Assembly (NCBI GenBank): GCA_036556965.1
Contig: DATBIO010000241.1
Location: forward strand, 5,128 to 69,127
DNA from: DATBIO01 sp036556965
GTDB taxonomy: Bacteria > Acidobacteriota > Vicinamibacteria > Fen-336
Reading direction: 5' to 3'
DNA: 64,000 nt
Position 1 is the first letter of the stretch. Every line of letters starts with the position of its first letter. The notes below the pieces were generated by a model. That model ran no database searches, had not been told where the DNA came from, and saw only the letters and a program-made list of their open reading frames with translations. Below, one piece after another: positions 12,560 through 20,475 of the stretch. Both the position numbers and the translations under genes were made by a program.

Positions 12560-14371
12560 TCAGGCCGAGCACTCTCCTGCCAACGTCTCCACCCGGTACT
12601 CGCCCTCCTCGCCCAGGTCCACGAAATCGGCGGGCAGCGCGTCCTCGGGCGTGAGGCGCTCCAGGTCGGCGAGGGCGGCCTTGAGGCGCGCGTCGTCCGC
12701 GGAGCGCAGCCACTCCAGCGCCGTCTGGCCCGGAGCGCGCTCCTGCCGGTAGAGAGCGACCAGCCGCTCCACGGCGTCGGGCACGCGGCGGGCCGGGATC
12801 TTCGCCACCAGCCGGCCGAACTGCGCGTGGCCGTTCACGCCGCCCCCCACCATCACGAAGTACTGGGGGACGACCCGGTCCCCGAGCCGGCGCACGCTGC
12901 CCTGGAAGCCGAGCCCCGCCACGTGGTGCTGGCCGCACCCGTTGGGGCAGCCGCTGATCTTGAGGTCGAGGGAGCCCGCGGCGTCCACGAGGTCCGGACG
13001 CGCGCGCAGGCGCTGCTCGAGGGCGCGCCCGAGCCCGCGCGACTGGGTCACGGCCAGGCGGCAGGCTTCCGCCCCCGGGCAGCTCGTCACGTCGGCCAGC
13101 GTGCGCGCGCCGTCCGTGGCCAGGGCGGCCACGGCGAGGCGGCGGTAAAGCTCGGGCACGTCTCCCGCGCGCACCCAGCGCAGCAGGAGGTCCTGGTCGT
13201 GCGTCGTGCGCACGGTCCCGTCGCCGTAGGCCTGGGCGAAGTCGGCGAGCAGCCGCAGCTGGGCCGCGGTGACGTCCCCCAGCGGCAGCGTCACCGTCAC
13301 CGTGGCGTAGGGCGCCTGGCGCTGCGGCCGGACGTTGGTGCCGCGCCACCGCAGGAAGGCGCCGTCGAGGACGGGCAGGAACCGCCGCGGCTCGGGCACC
13401 AGCCCGGGCCCCTTCACGCGGCCGGCGGCGGCGCGCGCCGCCACCTCGCCCAGCGTCGGCGGACGCGGCCGCGCGCCGGGCGGCGCGTCTTCGCGGGGTG
13501 AATCCCCGGCGGGGAAGGGAAGCGGTGCCTGCACCGCGGCCAGCTCGTGCGCGTAGTGCCCGCGGAAGGCCTCGAAGCCGCCGAGGTCGCGCACCAGGAA
13601 CTTCAGCCGGTTGCGCTGCTTGTGCTCGTAGTCGCCGAGGCGGTGATAGACGCGCACCACGGCCTCCGCCACGCGCAGGATCTCGCCCGCGGGCAGGGCC
13701 TCGTGCAGGACCTCGCCGGAGCGCGGGAGGATCGAGGTGCCCCCGCCGGCGGTGACGCGGAAGACGCGCCGCCCCTCCAGCACCGCCGCCCGGAAGCCGA
13801 GGTCGTTGATGGCGGTGAGGGAGTGGTCGGCCGCGCAGCCCTCGAAGGCGATCTTGAACTTGCGCGGCAGCGTCGAGCTGAGAGGGTGGCGCAGCAGGTG
13901 GCGCGTGAGCGCCTCCGCGTAGGGCGTCACGTCGAAGGCCTCGTCCGCCGCCACTCCCGCCCAGGGGCAGGCCGTGACGTTGCGCACCGCGTTGCCGCAG
14001 GCCTCGCGCGTGGTGAGGCCGGCCTCGGCCAGCCGCGCCAGGACCGGACCCACGTCGTGCAGCTTCAGGAAGTGGAACTGCACGTTCTGCCGGGTGGTGA
14101 CGTGGCCGAAGCCCCGCGACCAGCGCTCGGCCACGTCGGCCAGGGCGTGGAGCTGGGGACCGTCCAGCACGCCCTGCGGGACCTTGACCCGGATCATCTG
14201 GGCGTCGCCCGCCTGGCGCTGGCCGTAGGTCCCGCGCACGAGGCGGTAGGCGCGCCACTCGTCGGGCGTCAGCTCGCCGCGCTCGTAACGCTCGACGGTG
14301 GCCACGAACTCGTCCGCCTCCGAGGCCTCGGCGAAAGAGGCCCGCGTGCGGCCCTCAGCGAGAAGCGGCAT
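12560..14371 (-). CDS. Siroheme-[4Fe-4S] sulfite (or nitrite) reductase
   Basis: 603 residues. ATG 14371 is preceded by AGGAGGAGG. Two ferredoxin-like half-domains alternate with two siroheme-binding domains. The cofactor cysteines are visible as CPGAEAC (C-x5-C) and CPNGC (C-x3-C) in the C-terminal half, and the substrate/siroheme arginine region as GHVTTRQNVQFH. The family reduces sulfite to sulfide or nitrite to ammonia with six electrons. The neighbouring sulfate-activation, APS reductase and siroheme genes make sulfite reductase the better reading; ferredoxin is the probable donor because no flavoprotein subunit is present. It overlaps the preceding methyltransferase gene by 17 bp. Confidence 0.9.
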   Translation of the reverse strand: MPLLAEGRTRASFAEASEADEFVATVERYERGELTPDEWRAYRLVRGTYGQRQAGDAQMIRVKVPQGVLDGPQLHALADVAERWSRGFGHVTTRQNVQFHFLKLHDVGPVLARLAEAGLTTREACGNAVRNVTACPWAGVAADEAFDVTPYAEALTRHLLRHPLSSTLPRKFKIAFEGCAADHSLTAINDLGFRAAVLEGRRVFRVTAGGGTSILPRSGEVLHEALPAGEILRVAEAVVRVYHRLGDYEHKQRNRLKFLVRDLGGFEAFRGHYAHELAAVQAPLPFPAGDSPREDAPPGARPRPPTLGEVAARAAAGRVKGPGLVPEPRRFLPVLDGAFLRWRGTNVRPQRQAPYATVTVTLPLGDVTAAQLRLLADFAQAYGDGTVRTTHDQDLLLRWVRAGDVPELYRRLAVAALATDGARTLADVTSCPGAEACRLAVTQSRGLGRALEQRLRARPDLVDAAGSLDLKISGCPNGCGQHHVAGLGFQGSVRRLGDRVVPQYFVMVGGGVNGHAQFGRLVAKIPARRVPDAVERLVALYRQERAPGQTALEWLRSADDARLKAALADLERLTPEDALPADFVDLGEEGEYRVETLAGECSA

Positions 14372-15110
14372 GGCGTTCCTCCTCCTGCGTCCCGGCGATG
14401 GCGCCGGCCAGGGCGGCCACCGCGCCGACCACCAGCGTCCCCGGGAGGTCACCCGGTTCTTCGTCCGCCGCGGCCAGGCCGCGCAGCGTGCCGTGCCATG
14501 CGGACTGCGCTTCGGTCCCCGCGCCGCGCACGACCGCGGCCGGCGTCTCCGCGCGCCACCCGCGCGCCAGGAGGGCGGCGCCGATGGCCGGCCGCGCGCG
14601 CAGCCCCATGAGCACCACCACCGTGGCCGCTCCCGGCTCCAGGGTGTCGAGCACCGGGCGCCAGGCCGTCTCCGCGTGGCCGGACACCACGACGAAGGCG
14701 GAGGCGAGGCCGCGGTGGGTCACCGGGATGCCGGCCAGGGCGGGAGCGGCGACGGCGCAGGTGACCCCGGGCACCACCGCGAAGGGCACCGAGGCCGCGC
14801 GCAGGGCCAGCGCCTCCTCGCCGCCCCGCCCGAGCACGAAGGGGTCGCCGCCCTTGAGCCGCACCACGCGCCGGCCGCGACGGGCCGCGCGCACGAGCAG
14901 GCGGTGGATGGTCTCCTGGCTCACGGAGGCGCGGCCGTGTCGTTTCCCGACGCTGAAGCACTGGGCGCGCCGAGCCAGGGCCAGGGTGGCCGGGGAGACG
15001 AGCGCGTCGTAGAGGACGAGGTCGGCCTCGGCCAGCACGCGCGCGGCGCGGAGCGTGAGCAGCTCGGGGTCGCCCGGGCCCGCGCCCACCAGCCAGACGA
15101 AGCCGCTCAC
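14355..15110 (-). CDS. cobA: Uroporphyrinogen-III C-methyltransferase (siroheme branch)
   Basis: 251 residues from GTG 15110, which overlaps the upstream stop as GTGA. SAM-dependent methylation of uroporphyrinogen III at C2 and C7 gives precorrin-2. Motifs: VGAGPGDPELLTLRA at the N terminus, ADLVLYDALVSP, VVRLKGGDPFVLGRGGEE, PVTHRG and VVLMGL, all typical of SUMT. It stands between the precorrin-2 dehydrogenase and the siroheme enzyme that needs the product, so its job is siroheme supply for sulfite reduction, though precorrin-2 could also feed B12. Confidence 0.93.
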   Translation of the reverse strand: MSGFVWLVGAGPGDPELLTLRAARVLAEADLVLYDALVSPATLALARRAQCFSVGKRHGRASVSQETIHRLLVRAARRGRRVVRLKGGDPFVLGRGGEEALALRAASVPFAVVPGVTCAVAAPALAGIPVTHRGLASAFVVVSGHAETAWRPVLDTLEPGAATVVVLMGLRARPAIGAALLARGWRAETPAAVVRGAGTEAQSAWHGTLRGLAAADEEPGDLPGTLVVGAVAALAGAIAGTQEEERHAASR

Positions 15111-15685
15111 GGCCCGCTCCGCGCCGGCGCCTCGTAGAGGCGGTTGAGCGCGCGCAGGAGCAGCGGCCGCCGCTCGCCGAAGGCGACGCCCTCCGCGCGT
15201 TGCCGTAGGCGCAGGTCCTGGGCCGCCGCCACCCATTCCGCGGCGTCCTCGGGCAGCACCGCGTCCAGCGCCTCTCGCAGCAGGCCGGCCAGGGCGGGGG
15301 CACGGCCCCCGGTGGAGACGGCCACGGTGACGCCGCCACGCCGCAGCACGCCCGCGGCGTAGGCGCTGGCCTGCTCGGGATCGTCCACCGTGTTCACGAA
15401 GATGCGGCGCGCCTCGGCGGCCACCGCCACCTCCCGGTTCACGGGAGGCACTGCGGCGGCCACGGCCAGCCAGGCCCCGTCGAGGTCGGAGGCCGCGAAG
15501 GGGCGGCGCGCGACCTCCGCGCCCGAGGCTGCGATCTCGGGGTGGACGTCGGGCGCCACCACCAGCACCCGCGCGCCCGTTCCCAGGAGGAGGCGCAGCC
15601 GCGAGGCGGCGACGCGCCCGCCTCCCACGAGCACCACGCGCCGCCCGGCCAGCTTCAGGAACAGCGGGAACAGCTCGGCGCTCAC
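15107..15685 (-). CDS. Precorrin-2 dehydrogenase / sirohydrochlorin ferrochelatase-type protein
   Basis: 192 residues from GTG 15685 (GTGA overlap with the fusion gene upstream). It is the stand-alone equivalent of the CysG N-terminal half: PLFLKLAGRRVVLVGGGRVAASR is the NAD-binding Rossmann start, VAPDVHPEIA and VNTVDDPEQASAYAAGVLRRGGVTVAVSTGGRAPALA are conserved. It oxidises precorrin-2 to sirohydrochlorin; members of this family may also insert iron. Length matches Met8/SirC-type proteins. Translational coupling on both sides supports one siroheme-making unit. Confidence 0.9.
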   Translation of the reverse strand: MSAELFPLFLKLAGRRVVLVGGGRVAASRLRLLLGTGARVLVVAPDVHPEIAASGAEVARRPFAASDLDGAWLAVAAAVPPVNREVAVAAEARRIFVNTVDDPEQASAYAAGVLRRGGVTVAVSTGGRAPALAGLLREALDAVLPEDAAEWVAAAQDLRLRQRAEGVAFGERRPLLLRALNRLYEAPARSGP

Positions 15686-18249
15686 GAGGCCAGCGCCCTG
15701 GGTGCGCCGCGCGACACCAGGCCCCGCTCCTCCAGGGTGGCCACGATGAGCTCCAGGCTCTCCTCCACCGTCTGCGTGGCCGTCTCCACCACGACGTCGG
15801 GGCGCGGGGGGGCCTCGTAGGGGTCGGAGATGCCGGTGAAGTGGGGCAGGCTGCCGTCCAGGGCCTTCCGGTAGAGACCCTTGACGTCCCGCGCCACCAG
15901 GGCTTCGAGCGGCGCGCGCGCGTAGACCTCCAGGAAGGGGATGCCCTCCGCCGCTGCCTCGCCCCGGAGCTCCTCGCGCACGGCGGCGTAGGGCGAGATG
16001 GCGGCGGCGACCACGCCCGCGCCGTGCCGGGCGAGAAGACGCGCCACGAAGCCGATGCGGCGGATGTTCGTGTCGCGGTCCTCGCGCGAGAACCCGAGGC
16101 CCTTGGACAGGTGCGTGCGCACCTCGTCCCCGTCCAGGACCTCGAGGGCCCGCACGCCCTGAAGCCGGCGGACGAGGGCGGAGGCCAGCGTGCTCTTGCC
16201 GGCGCCGCTGAGGCCCGTGAACCAGACGATGAAGCCCTCCCCGCCGCGGGAGGCAGGGGCGGCGCCTGCGCGCTCGACCCCGCCCGCGCTCCCGGGCACG
16301 GCGTGGGGAGCGTGCGCGCGTCCGCCGGAGGCGGCGTAGTGCGCGCGGAGCACCTCCGCCACCTCCGGACGCGTGAACTGCCGCGGCAGCTCGCCGCCGC
16401 CCCGCAGGATCTCGCGCACCTTCGTGCCCGAGAGCTCGAGGCGGGCGGACTCCCCGTGCGGGCACGTCCGCTCGGAGGCGAGGGCGTCGCACTCGCGGCA
16501 GAAGAAGGTGGGGCGCAGCCGCAGGGGCTGGACGCCCAGCTCCTCCGCCGGGAAGCGGTCGAAGATGGCCTGGGCGTCGTAGGGGCCGTAGTAGCGGCCG
16601 ACGCCGGCGTGGTCGCGGCCCACGATGAGGTGCGTGATGCCGTAGTTCTTCCGCACCAGGGCGTGGAACAGGGCCTCCCGCGGCCCCGCGTAGCGCATGG
16701 CGGCGGGGAAGGCGGCCAGCAGCGTGCGCCCCGCCGGGTAGTAGCCCGTGACCAGGGCCTCGTAGGCGCGGAACCGCACCTCCGCGGGCACGTCGTCGTC
16801 CTTGGTCTGCCCGATGAGGGGGTGGAGGACCAGCCCGTCCGCGATCTCGAGGGCCAGCTTGGTGAGGTGCTCGTGGGCGCGGTGGATCGGGTTGCGCGTC
16901 TGGAAGCCGGCCACCGTGCGCCAGCCGCGCCGCGCGATCTCCGCGCGGAGGGCGCGCGGGGTGAGCCGGTAGCGGGCGAAGGGCAGGTCGGCGGGGGGCG
17001 GCAGGACCGTGACCTCGCCCCCGGCCAGCCAGGACGGACGCTGGAGCAGGTAGGCGACGCCCGGGTGGGCGGGGTCGTCGGTCCCGTAGACGGCGCGGGC
17101 CTCGCGCCCGGCGTCGCGCGGGAAGACCTCCGCCACCCTGAGCAGGCCCCGGAGCCGCCCGCTCTCGTCGTGCCGGGCGGCCTCCGCGCGCGGGCGCAGA
17201 AGGGCGCGCGCCTCGTCGGAGACGGAGAGCGTCACGGGGAGCGGCCACACCGTGCCGTGCGCGAGGCGGAGCCTCTCCAGCACGCTCTCGTAGTCCTCGC
17301 GGCCGAGGAACCCGGTGAGGGGGCTGAAGGCGCCCACCCCCAGCAGCTCGAGGTCGGCCGCCTCGCGCCCGTCGAGGCACAACGACGGCAGGTCGGCGGC
17401 ACGGCGCCGCACGGCGTCCACGTCGTGGGCGGCCGCGAGCCGGTCCACGAGGGCGCCGCCGTGCGGCGCGACCAGGGGCTCGCCACCGGGGTTGATGCTC
17501 ATGGGCAAGGGTTCCTTTCCTTCGAAGGTGACGGCGGGGACGGCGACGGCGCGGGGACGGGTGTGCAGGCCGCACTCGCGGCGGTGCGAGCCGCGCCAGC
17601 GTCCGGCGCGCTCGTCCTCGTCCTCCGCCACCGCGGTGGTGCACGGCCAGCAGCCCAGGCTGGGATAGCCGCGCGCGTGCAGCGGGTTGGTGGGAACGTC
17701 GTGGGCGCGCAGGTAGCTCCACACCTCCGACCGGCCCCAGTGGGCGAGGGGGTTGACCTTCACCACCCCGAAGCGAGGGTCGCGCTCGACGAGGGCGGAG
17801 GCGGCGCGGTCCGCCGATTGCTGCCGGCGGATGGCGGTGACCCACGCGTCGAGGGAGGCGAGCACGCGCTCGAGGGGCGCCACCTTGCGCAGCGCGCAGC
17901 ACCGGCCGGGGTCGCGCGCCCACAGGGCGTCGCCGTGGGCCGCCGCCTGCGCGGCCACCGTCTGCCCGGGCACGACGCCGCGGATGGTGATGCCGTAGCG
18001 CTGCTCGAGGCGGCGCCAGAGGTCGTAGCTCTCGGCGAAGAACAGGCCGGTGTCGAGGGTGAAGACGTCGATGGGCAGCCGGTGGCGCGCGACGAGGTCC
18101 ACGAGAAGGCAGCCTTCCGGGCCGAAGGCGGTGGCCAGGGCCAGGCGGGGTGCGAAGCGCGCGGCCGCCCAGGCGAGGACCTCCTGGGGCGGACGCCCCT
18201 CCAGGCGTCGGCTGGCTTCGGCGAGTTCGGCGGCGGACGGCGTACCCAT
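15682..18249 (-). CDS. Fusion: APS reductase (CysH) - ATP sulfurylase - APS kinase
   Basis: 855 residues in one uninterrupted frame. ATG 18249 has GAGGGAG upstream. Residues ~1-240 are an assimilatory APS reductase: CC pair (GRCCALRK), SLGCWPCT and the catalytic ECGLH. From ~250, starting at an internal Met (17502), comes ATP sulfurylase (FQTRNPIHRAHEH, GRDHAGVG), then a Pro/Ala linker and APS kinase (P-loop GLSGAGKST, DGDEVRTHLSKGLGFSREDR). Sulfate is activated to APS, then reduced to sulfite or phosphorylated to PAPS. An AAGGAAAGGA before the internal Met could also start a separate 606-residue sulfurylase/kinase. A missed stop through sequencing error is the main alternative to a true fusion. 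Confidence 0.85.
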   Translation of the reverse strand: MGTPSAAELAEASRRLEGRPPQEVLAWAAARFAPRLALATAFGPEGCLLVDLVARHRLPIDVFTLDTGLFFAESYDLWRRLEQRYGITIRGVVPGQTVAAQAAAHGDALWARDPGRCCALRKVAPLERVLASLDAWVTAIRRQQSADRAASALVERDPRFGVVKVNPLAHWGRSEVWSYLRAHDVPTNPLHARGYPSLGCWPCTTAVAEDEDERAGRWRGSHRRECGLHTRPRAVAVPAVTFEGKEPLPMSINPGGEPLVAPHGGALVDRLAAAHDVDAVRRRAADLPSLCLDGREAADLELLGVGAFSPLTGFLGREDYESVLERLRLAHGTVWPLPVTLSVSDEARALLRPRAEAARHDESGRLRGLLRVAEVFPRDAGREARAVYGTDDPAHPGVAYLLQRPSWLAGGEVTVLPPPADLPFARYRLTPRALRAEIARRGWRTVAGFQTRNPIHRAHEHLTKLALEIADGLVLHPLIGQTKDDDVPAEVRFRAYEALVTGYYPAGRTLLAAFPAAMRYAGPREALFHALVRKNYGITHLIVGRDHAGVGRYYGPYDAQAIFDRFPAEELGVQPLRLRPTFFCRECDALASERTCPHGESARLELSGTKVREILRGGGELPRQFTRPEVAEVLRAHYAASGGRAHAPHAVPGSAGGVERAGAAPASRGGEGFIVWFTGLSGAGKSTLASALVRRLQGVRALEVLDGDEVRTHLSKGLGFSREDRDTNIRRIGFVARLLARHGAGVVAAAISPYAAVREELRGEAAAEGIPFLEVYARAPLEALVARDVKGLYRKALDGSLPHFTGISDPYEAPPRPDVVVETATQTVEESLELIVATLEERGLVSRGAPRALAS

Positions 18250-18276
18250 CGGGCTCCCTCGTGCGTGGTGCTCCGG

Positions 18277-18312
18277 AAAAGCCAAAGGCCCGGGGCTTTC
18301 GCCTCCGGGCCT
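18277..18312 (-). terminator. Attenuator hairpin in the sulfate-assimilation leader
   Basis: Read on the minus strand: 8-bp stem AGGCCCGG/CCGGGCCT, one bulged A, 3-bp GGC/GCC and a GAAA tetraloop, followed directly by a T-rich run (TTGGCTTTT). The run ends 27 bp before the APS reductase start, leaving no room for a promoter between, so transcripts of the operon must pass this hairpin. A palindromic GGCCCGGGCC at 18385-18394 inside the leader ORF is complementary to the 5' arm and could form an antiterminator. Confidence 0.7.
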
Positions 18313-18336
18313 GTGGGGGTCCGCCGCCGGCGGGCC

Positions 18337-18414
18337 CTAGCGCATGAGGGCCGTGAGCGTGGAGCGACCGCAGGGGCCGGAAGCGGCCCGGGCCTGGCTA
18401 CAACAGCACGCCAT
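18337..18414 (-). CDS. Cys-rich leader peptide of the sulfate-assimilation operon
   Basis: A 25-codon ORF, Met-Ala-Cys-Cys-Cys-Ser at its start and a fourth Cys at codon 15. The Cys codons are TGC-TGT-TGT; TGT should be rare at this GC content. It sits between a candidate promoter and the terminator hairpin of the cysteine-biosynthesis operon. By analogy with amino-acid attenuators, and with the polycysteine leader peptides described in mycobacteria, ribosome pausing at Cys codons when cysteine is scarce would favour transcription of the operon. The ribosome-binding site is weak and the predicted 5' end only ~15 nt upstream. Confidence 0.6.
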   Translation of the reverse strand: MACCCSQARAASGPCGRSTLTALMR

Positions 18415-18435
18415 TCGCTCGCTCACGAGAAAGAG

Positions 18436-18464
18436 AAGGTACGCCCCGCTCGCCATGCCGTCAA
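18436..18464 (-). promoter_or_regulatory. Candidate promoter of the sulfate-assimilation operon
   Basis: On the minus strand TTGACG (18464-18459), 17-bp spacer, TACCTT (18441-18436, a weak -10). It lies just past the stop of the cytochrome gene and would give a transcript starting near 18429, ~15 nt before the leader peptide. Confidence 0.4.
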
Positions 18465-18476
18465 GGGAACGCAGTG

Positions 18477-18863
18477 TCATGGCTGGCGCGCCAGCCACGC
18501 CTCGAGGGGCGCGCGGTCATCCGGGTCCTTGATGCGGCCGAGGATGGCCGCGCGCCTGGACGCCACCACCGCCGGCTGGTCGAACGGCAGCTGGTCGTAC
18601 ATCTGCCCGCCCGGGTTGTGGCAGGGCCCGCACCGCCGCGCCAGCATCGGCTTCACCGCTCCCGCGAACAGGTCGGGCTCGGTCGGCCCCTCGGCGGCGG
18701 GCGCCGCCTCCATGGCGGGGATGGACGCGGGCAACGGCTCCTGCGCCGCGGCGGGAGGGGGAGGCACGGGAGCGGCCACCGCGCGGGGCGCCTCCGCCCT
18801 TCCCGCGCCGCACGCCGCGGCCAGCCCGGCCACGACCACGGCCACGAAACGGGAGGAGGGCAT
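18477..18863 (-). CDS. Small secreted c-type cytochrome
   Basis: 128 residues. N-terminal signal sequence ending in AAAC, possibly a lipoprotein signal with a weak lipobox, then a ~45-residue Ala/Pro-rich tether. The C-terminal third has one haem c motif, CGPCH, in the context LFAGAVKPMLARRCGPCHNPGG, the pattern of planctomycete/acidobacterial cytochrome-like domains (usually following DLFxxxVxPxLxxxC). Probably a periplasmic electron carrier or a haem-binding tether. It reads toward the sulfate operon but ends before that operon's own promoter. Confidence 0.75.
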   Translation of the reverse strand: MPSSRFVAVVVAGLAAACGAGRAEAPRAVAAPVPPPPAAAQEPLPASIPAMEAAPAAEGPTEPDLFAGAVKPMLARRCGPCHNPGGQMYDQLPFDQPAVVASRRAAILGRIKDPDDRAPLEAWLARQP

Positions 18864-18925
18864 CAGGGTCTCGAGGGAGAGACGGATTCGCCCGCCGGCA
18901 TGTTTCGGTGAAAATTCTTGAAGCC

Positions 18926-19564
18926 ATGCCCGCGCGGCTCACCCCCGGCCCCGCCGATGCCCTCCTGGCGGTGGACCCGCAGAACGACTTCTGCCCCGGC
19001 GGCTCGCTGGCCGTGCCCGAGGGCGACGCGGTGGTGCCGGCGATCAACCGGCTGTTCGGCCGCTTCCGGCATGCCGTGATCACCCAGGACTGGCACCCTC
19101 CCGGCCACGTCTCCTTCGCGTCGTCGCACCCGGGGCGCCGCCCGTTCGAGACCATCGAGGTCGCCTACGGCCCCCAGGTCCTCTGGCCGGACCACTGCGT
19201 GCCGGGCACCCGCGGCGCGGAGTTCCACCGGGAGCTCGAGACCGGCCGCGCGTCGCTCGTCCTGCGCAAGGGGAACGACCCGATGGTGGACTCCTACTCC
19301 GCGCTCTACGAGAACGACCACCGCACCCCCACCGGCCTCGCCGGCTACCTGCGCGAGCGCGGCCTCCGCCGCCTGTACCTGGCCGGCCTGGCCACGGACT
19401 TCTGCGTCCTGTACTCCGCGCTCGACGCGCGCCGCGAGGGCTTCGCGGTGGCGGTGGTGGAGGACGCGGTGCGCGGCATCGACCTCGACGGCTCGCTGGG
19501 CCGCGCCTGGGAGCGGATGCGCGAGGCGGGCGTGGAGCGCGTGCGCCTGGCCGACCTGTCCTGA
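18926..19564 (+). CDS. pncA: Nicotinamidase
   Basis: 212 residues from ATG 18926; an in-frame GTG at 18908 would add six residues. Isochorismatase-like hydrolase fold with the catalytic triad visible: Asp in AVDPQNDFCPGG, Lys in LRKGNDP, Cys in GLATDFCVLYSAL. Metal-binding residues are in DWHPPGH. The enzyme hydrolyses nicotinamide to nicotinate for NAD salvage. The order and spacing of motifs is that of PncA rather than of other cysteine hydrolases. It converges with the DUF1206 gene 13 bp away and is divergent from the cytochrome gene. Confidence 0.93.
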   Translation: MPARLTPGPADALLAVDPQNDFCPGGSLAVPEGDAVVPAINRLFGRFRHAVITQDWHPPGHVSFASSHPGRRPFETIEVAYGPQVLWPDHCVPGTRGAEFHRELETGRASLVLRKGNDPMVDSYSALYENDHRTPTGLAGYLRERGLRRLYLAGLATDFCVLYSALDARREGFAVAVVEDAVRGIDLDGSLGRAWERMREAGVERVRLADLS

Positions 19565-19577
19565 CGCGGCCGGGCGC

Positions 19578-20414
19578 TCACACGCCGATGCGCCGGTACC
19601 TCGCCTCGAACAGCGCGAAGAGGCCGTAGGACACCAAGCCCAGGGCCACCACGCCGAGGAAGAGGGCGCCGTGCTCCTGCCCCTGGAGGAAGCGGAGAGC
19701 GCCCCCCACGTTGCGCGCCTCGCCCGGATCGGCGTGGCGGGCGGCGCGGACCAGGAACACGCCGATGATGCCGAAGGTCAGGCCCCGCGCGAGCACGCCG
19801 AAGCGCCCCAGCCGGCGCATCCACATGCGCGCCCGCGCGCCCATCCGGTCCACGGCCAGGTCCTTCTCGAACTCGACCACGGCCGCCTTCCAGAGCTGCT
19901 GGACGGCGGCGGCGGCGAAGCCCAGCCCGGCCAGCCCCACCAGCCACGCGCCGGCGGGGGCGCGCAGCGCCCGCGCCGTCCAGGCGCCCGGCGCCGCCGA
20001 GGGCCCCGCGCCCAGGCCCAGGGCGATGGCGAACGCGCTGAGGGCGAGGGCGAGGTGGACGAGGGCGTTCACGAGCGACTCGCCGCGGCTGGCCAGGCCG
20101 GCGGCCCCGCGTCCGCGGTGCTCCGTGTCGGCCAGCGCGCGCGCCGCCTGCCAGGCCGCGTAGGCGAGCAGCCCGAGGCCGATGGCGGCCGCGGCCAGGG
20201 CGCCGCCCGGCTGCTGCCGCACGGCGGCGATGGCCCCGGGAGTGTCGGTGGGACGGCCGCCCCAGCCGACGGCCGCCTTCGCCGCGAGCAGCCCCACGGC
20301 CACGTAGACGGCGGCCTTGGCCAGGAAGCCGGCGCGGGCCAGGGGGCGCACCCAACGGCGAACGGGGGCGGGCAGGACGACGCGCGCGGAGGACGCCACG
20401 CCCCATCTTGGCAT
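19578..20414 (-). CDS. DUF1206-family integral membrane protein
   Basis: 278 residues from ATG 20414; ORF extension to 20483 would run into the divergent ABC gene's leader. Six predicted membrane helices in three pairs; the repeated pattern ARAGFLAKAAVYVAVGLLA, LVNALVHLALALSAFAIALG and LARGLTFGIIGVFLVRAA is the triple internal repeat typical of DUF1206. Function unknown; family members are common next to stress or transport genes. Divergently transcribed from the ABC exporter operon with about 60 bp between start codons. Confidence 0.85.
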   Translation of the reverse strand: MPRWGVASSARVVLPAPVRRWVRPLARAGFLAKAAVYVAVGLLAAKAAVGWGGRPTDTPGAIAAVRQQPGGALAAAAIGLGLLAYAAWQAARALADTEHRGRGAAGLASRGESLVNALVHLALALSAFAIALGLGAGPSAAPGAWTARALRAPAGAWLVGLAGLGFAAAAVQQLWKAAVVEFEKDLAVDRMGARARMWMRRLGRFGVLARGLTFGIIGVFLVRAARHADPGEARNVGGALRFLQGQEHGALFLGVVALGLVSYGLFALFEARYRRIGV

Positions 20415-20475
20415 CCGCTCACGGCGGGCGCGTGATGTCGGCCAGAATTGCGGAACCATGGAGGAGGTCCCTGCG

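Noticed and set aside
18277..18312. Hairpin as terminator of the cytochrome c gene
   Set aside because: It is 165 bp past that gene and only 27 bp from the APS reductase start, leaving no room for a separate promoter, so it belongs to the operon leader even if it also stops read-through.
18250..18480. SAM riboswitch in the cysteine operon leader
   Set aside because: No conserved core of SAM-I, SAM-II or SAM-IV was recognised; the Cys-codon ORF and terminator explain the leader better.
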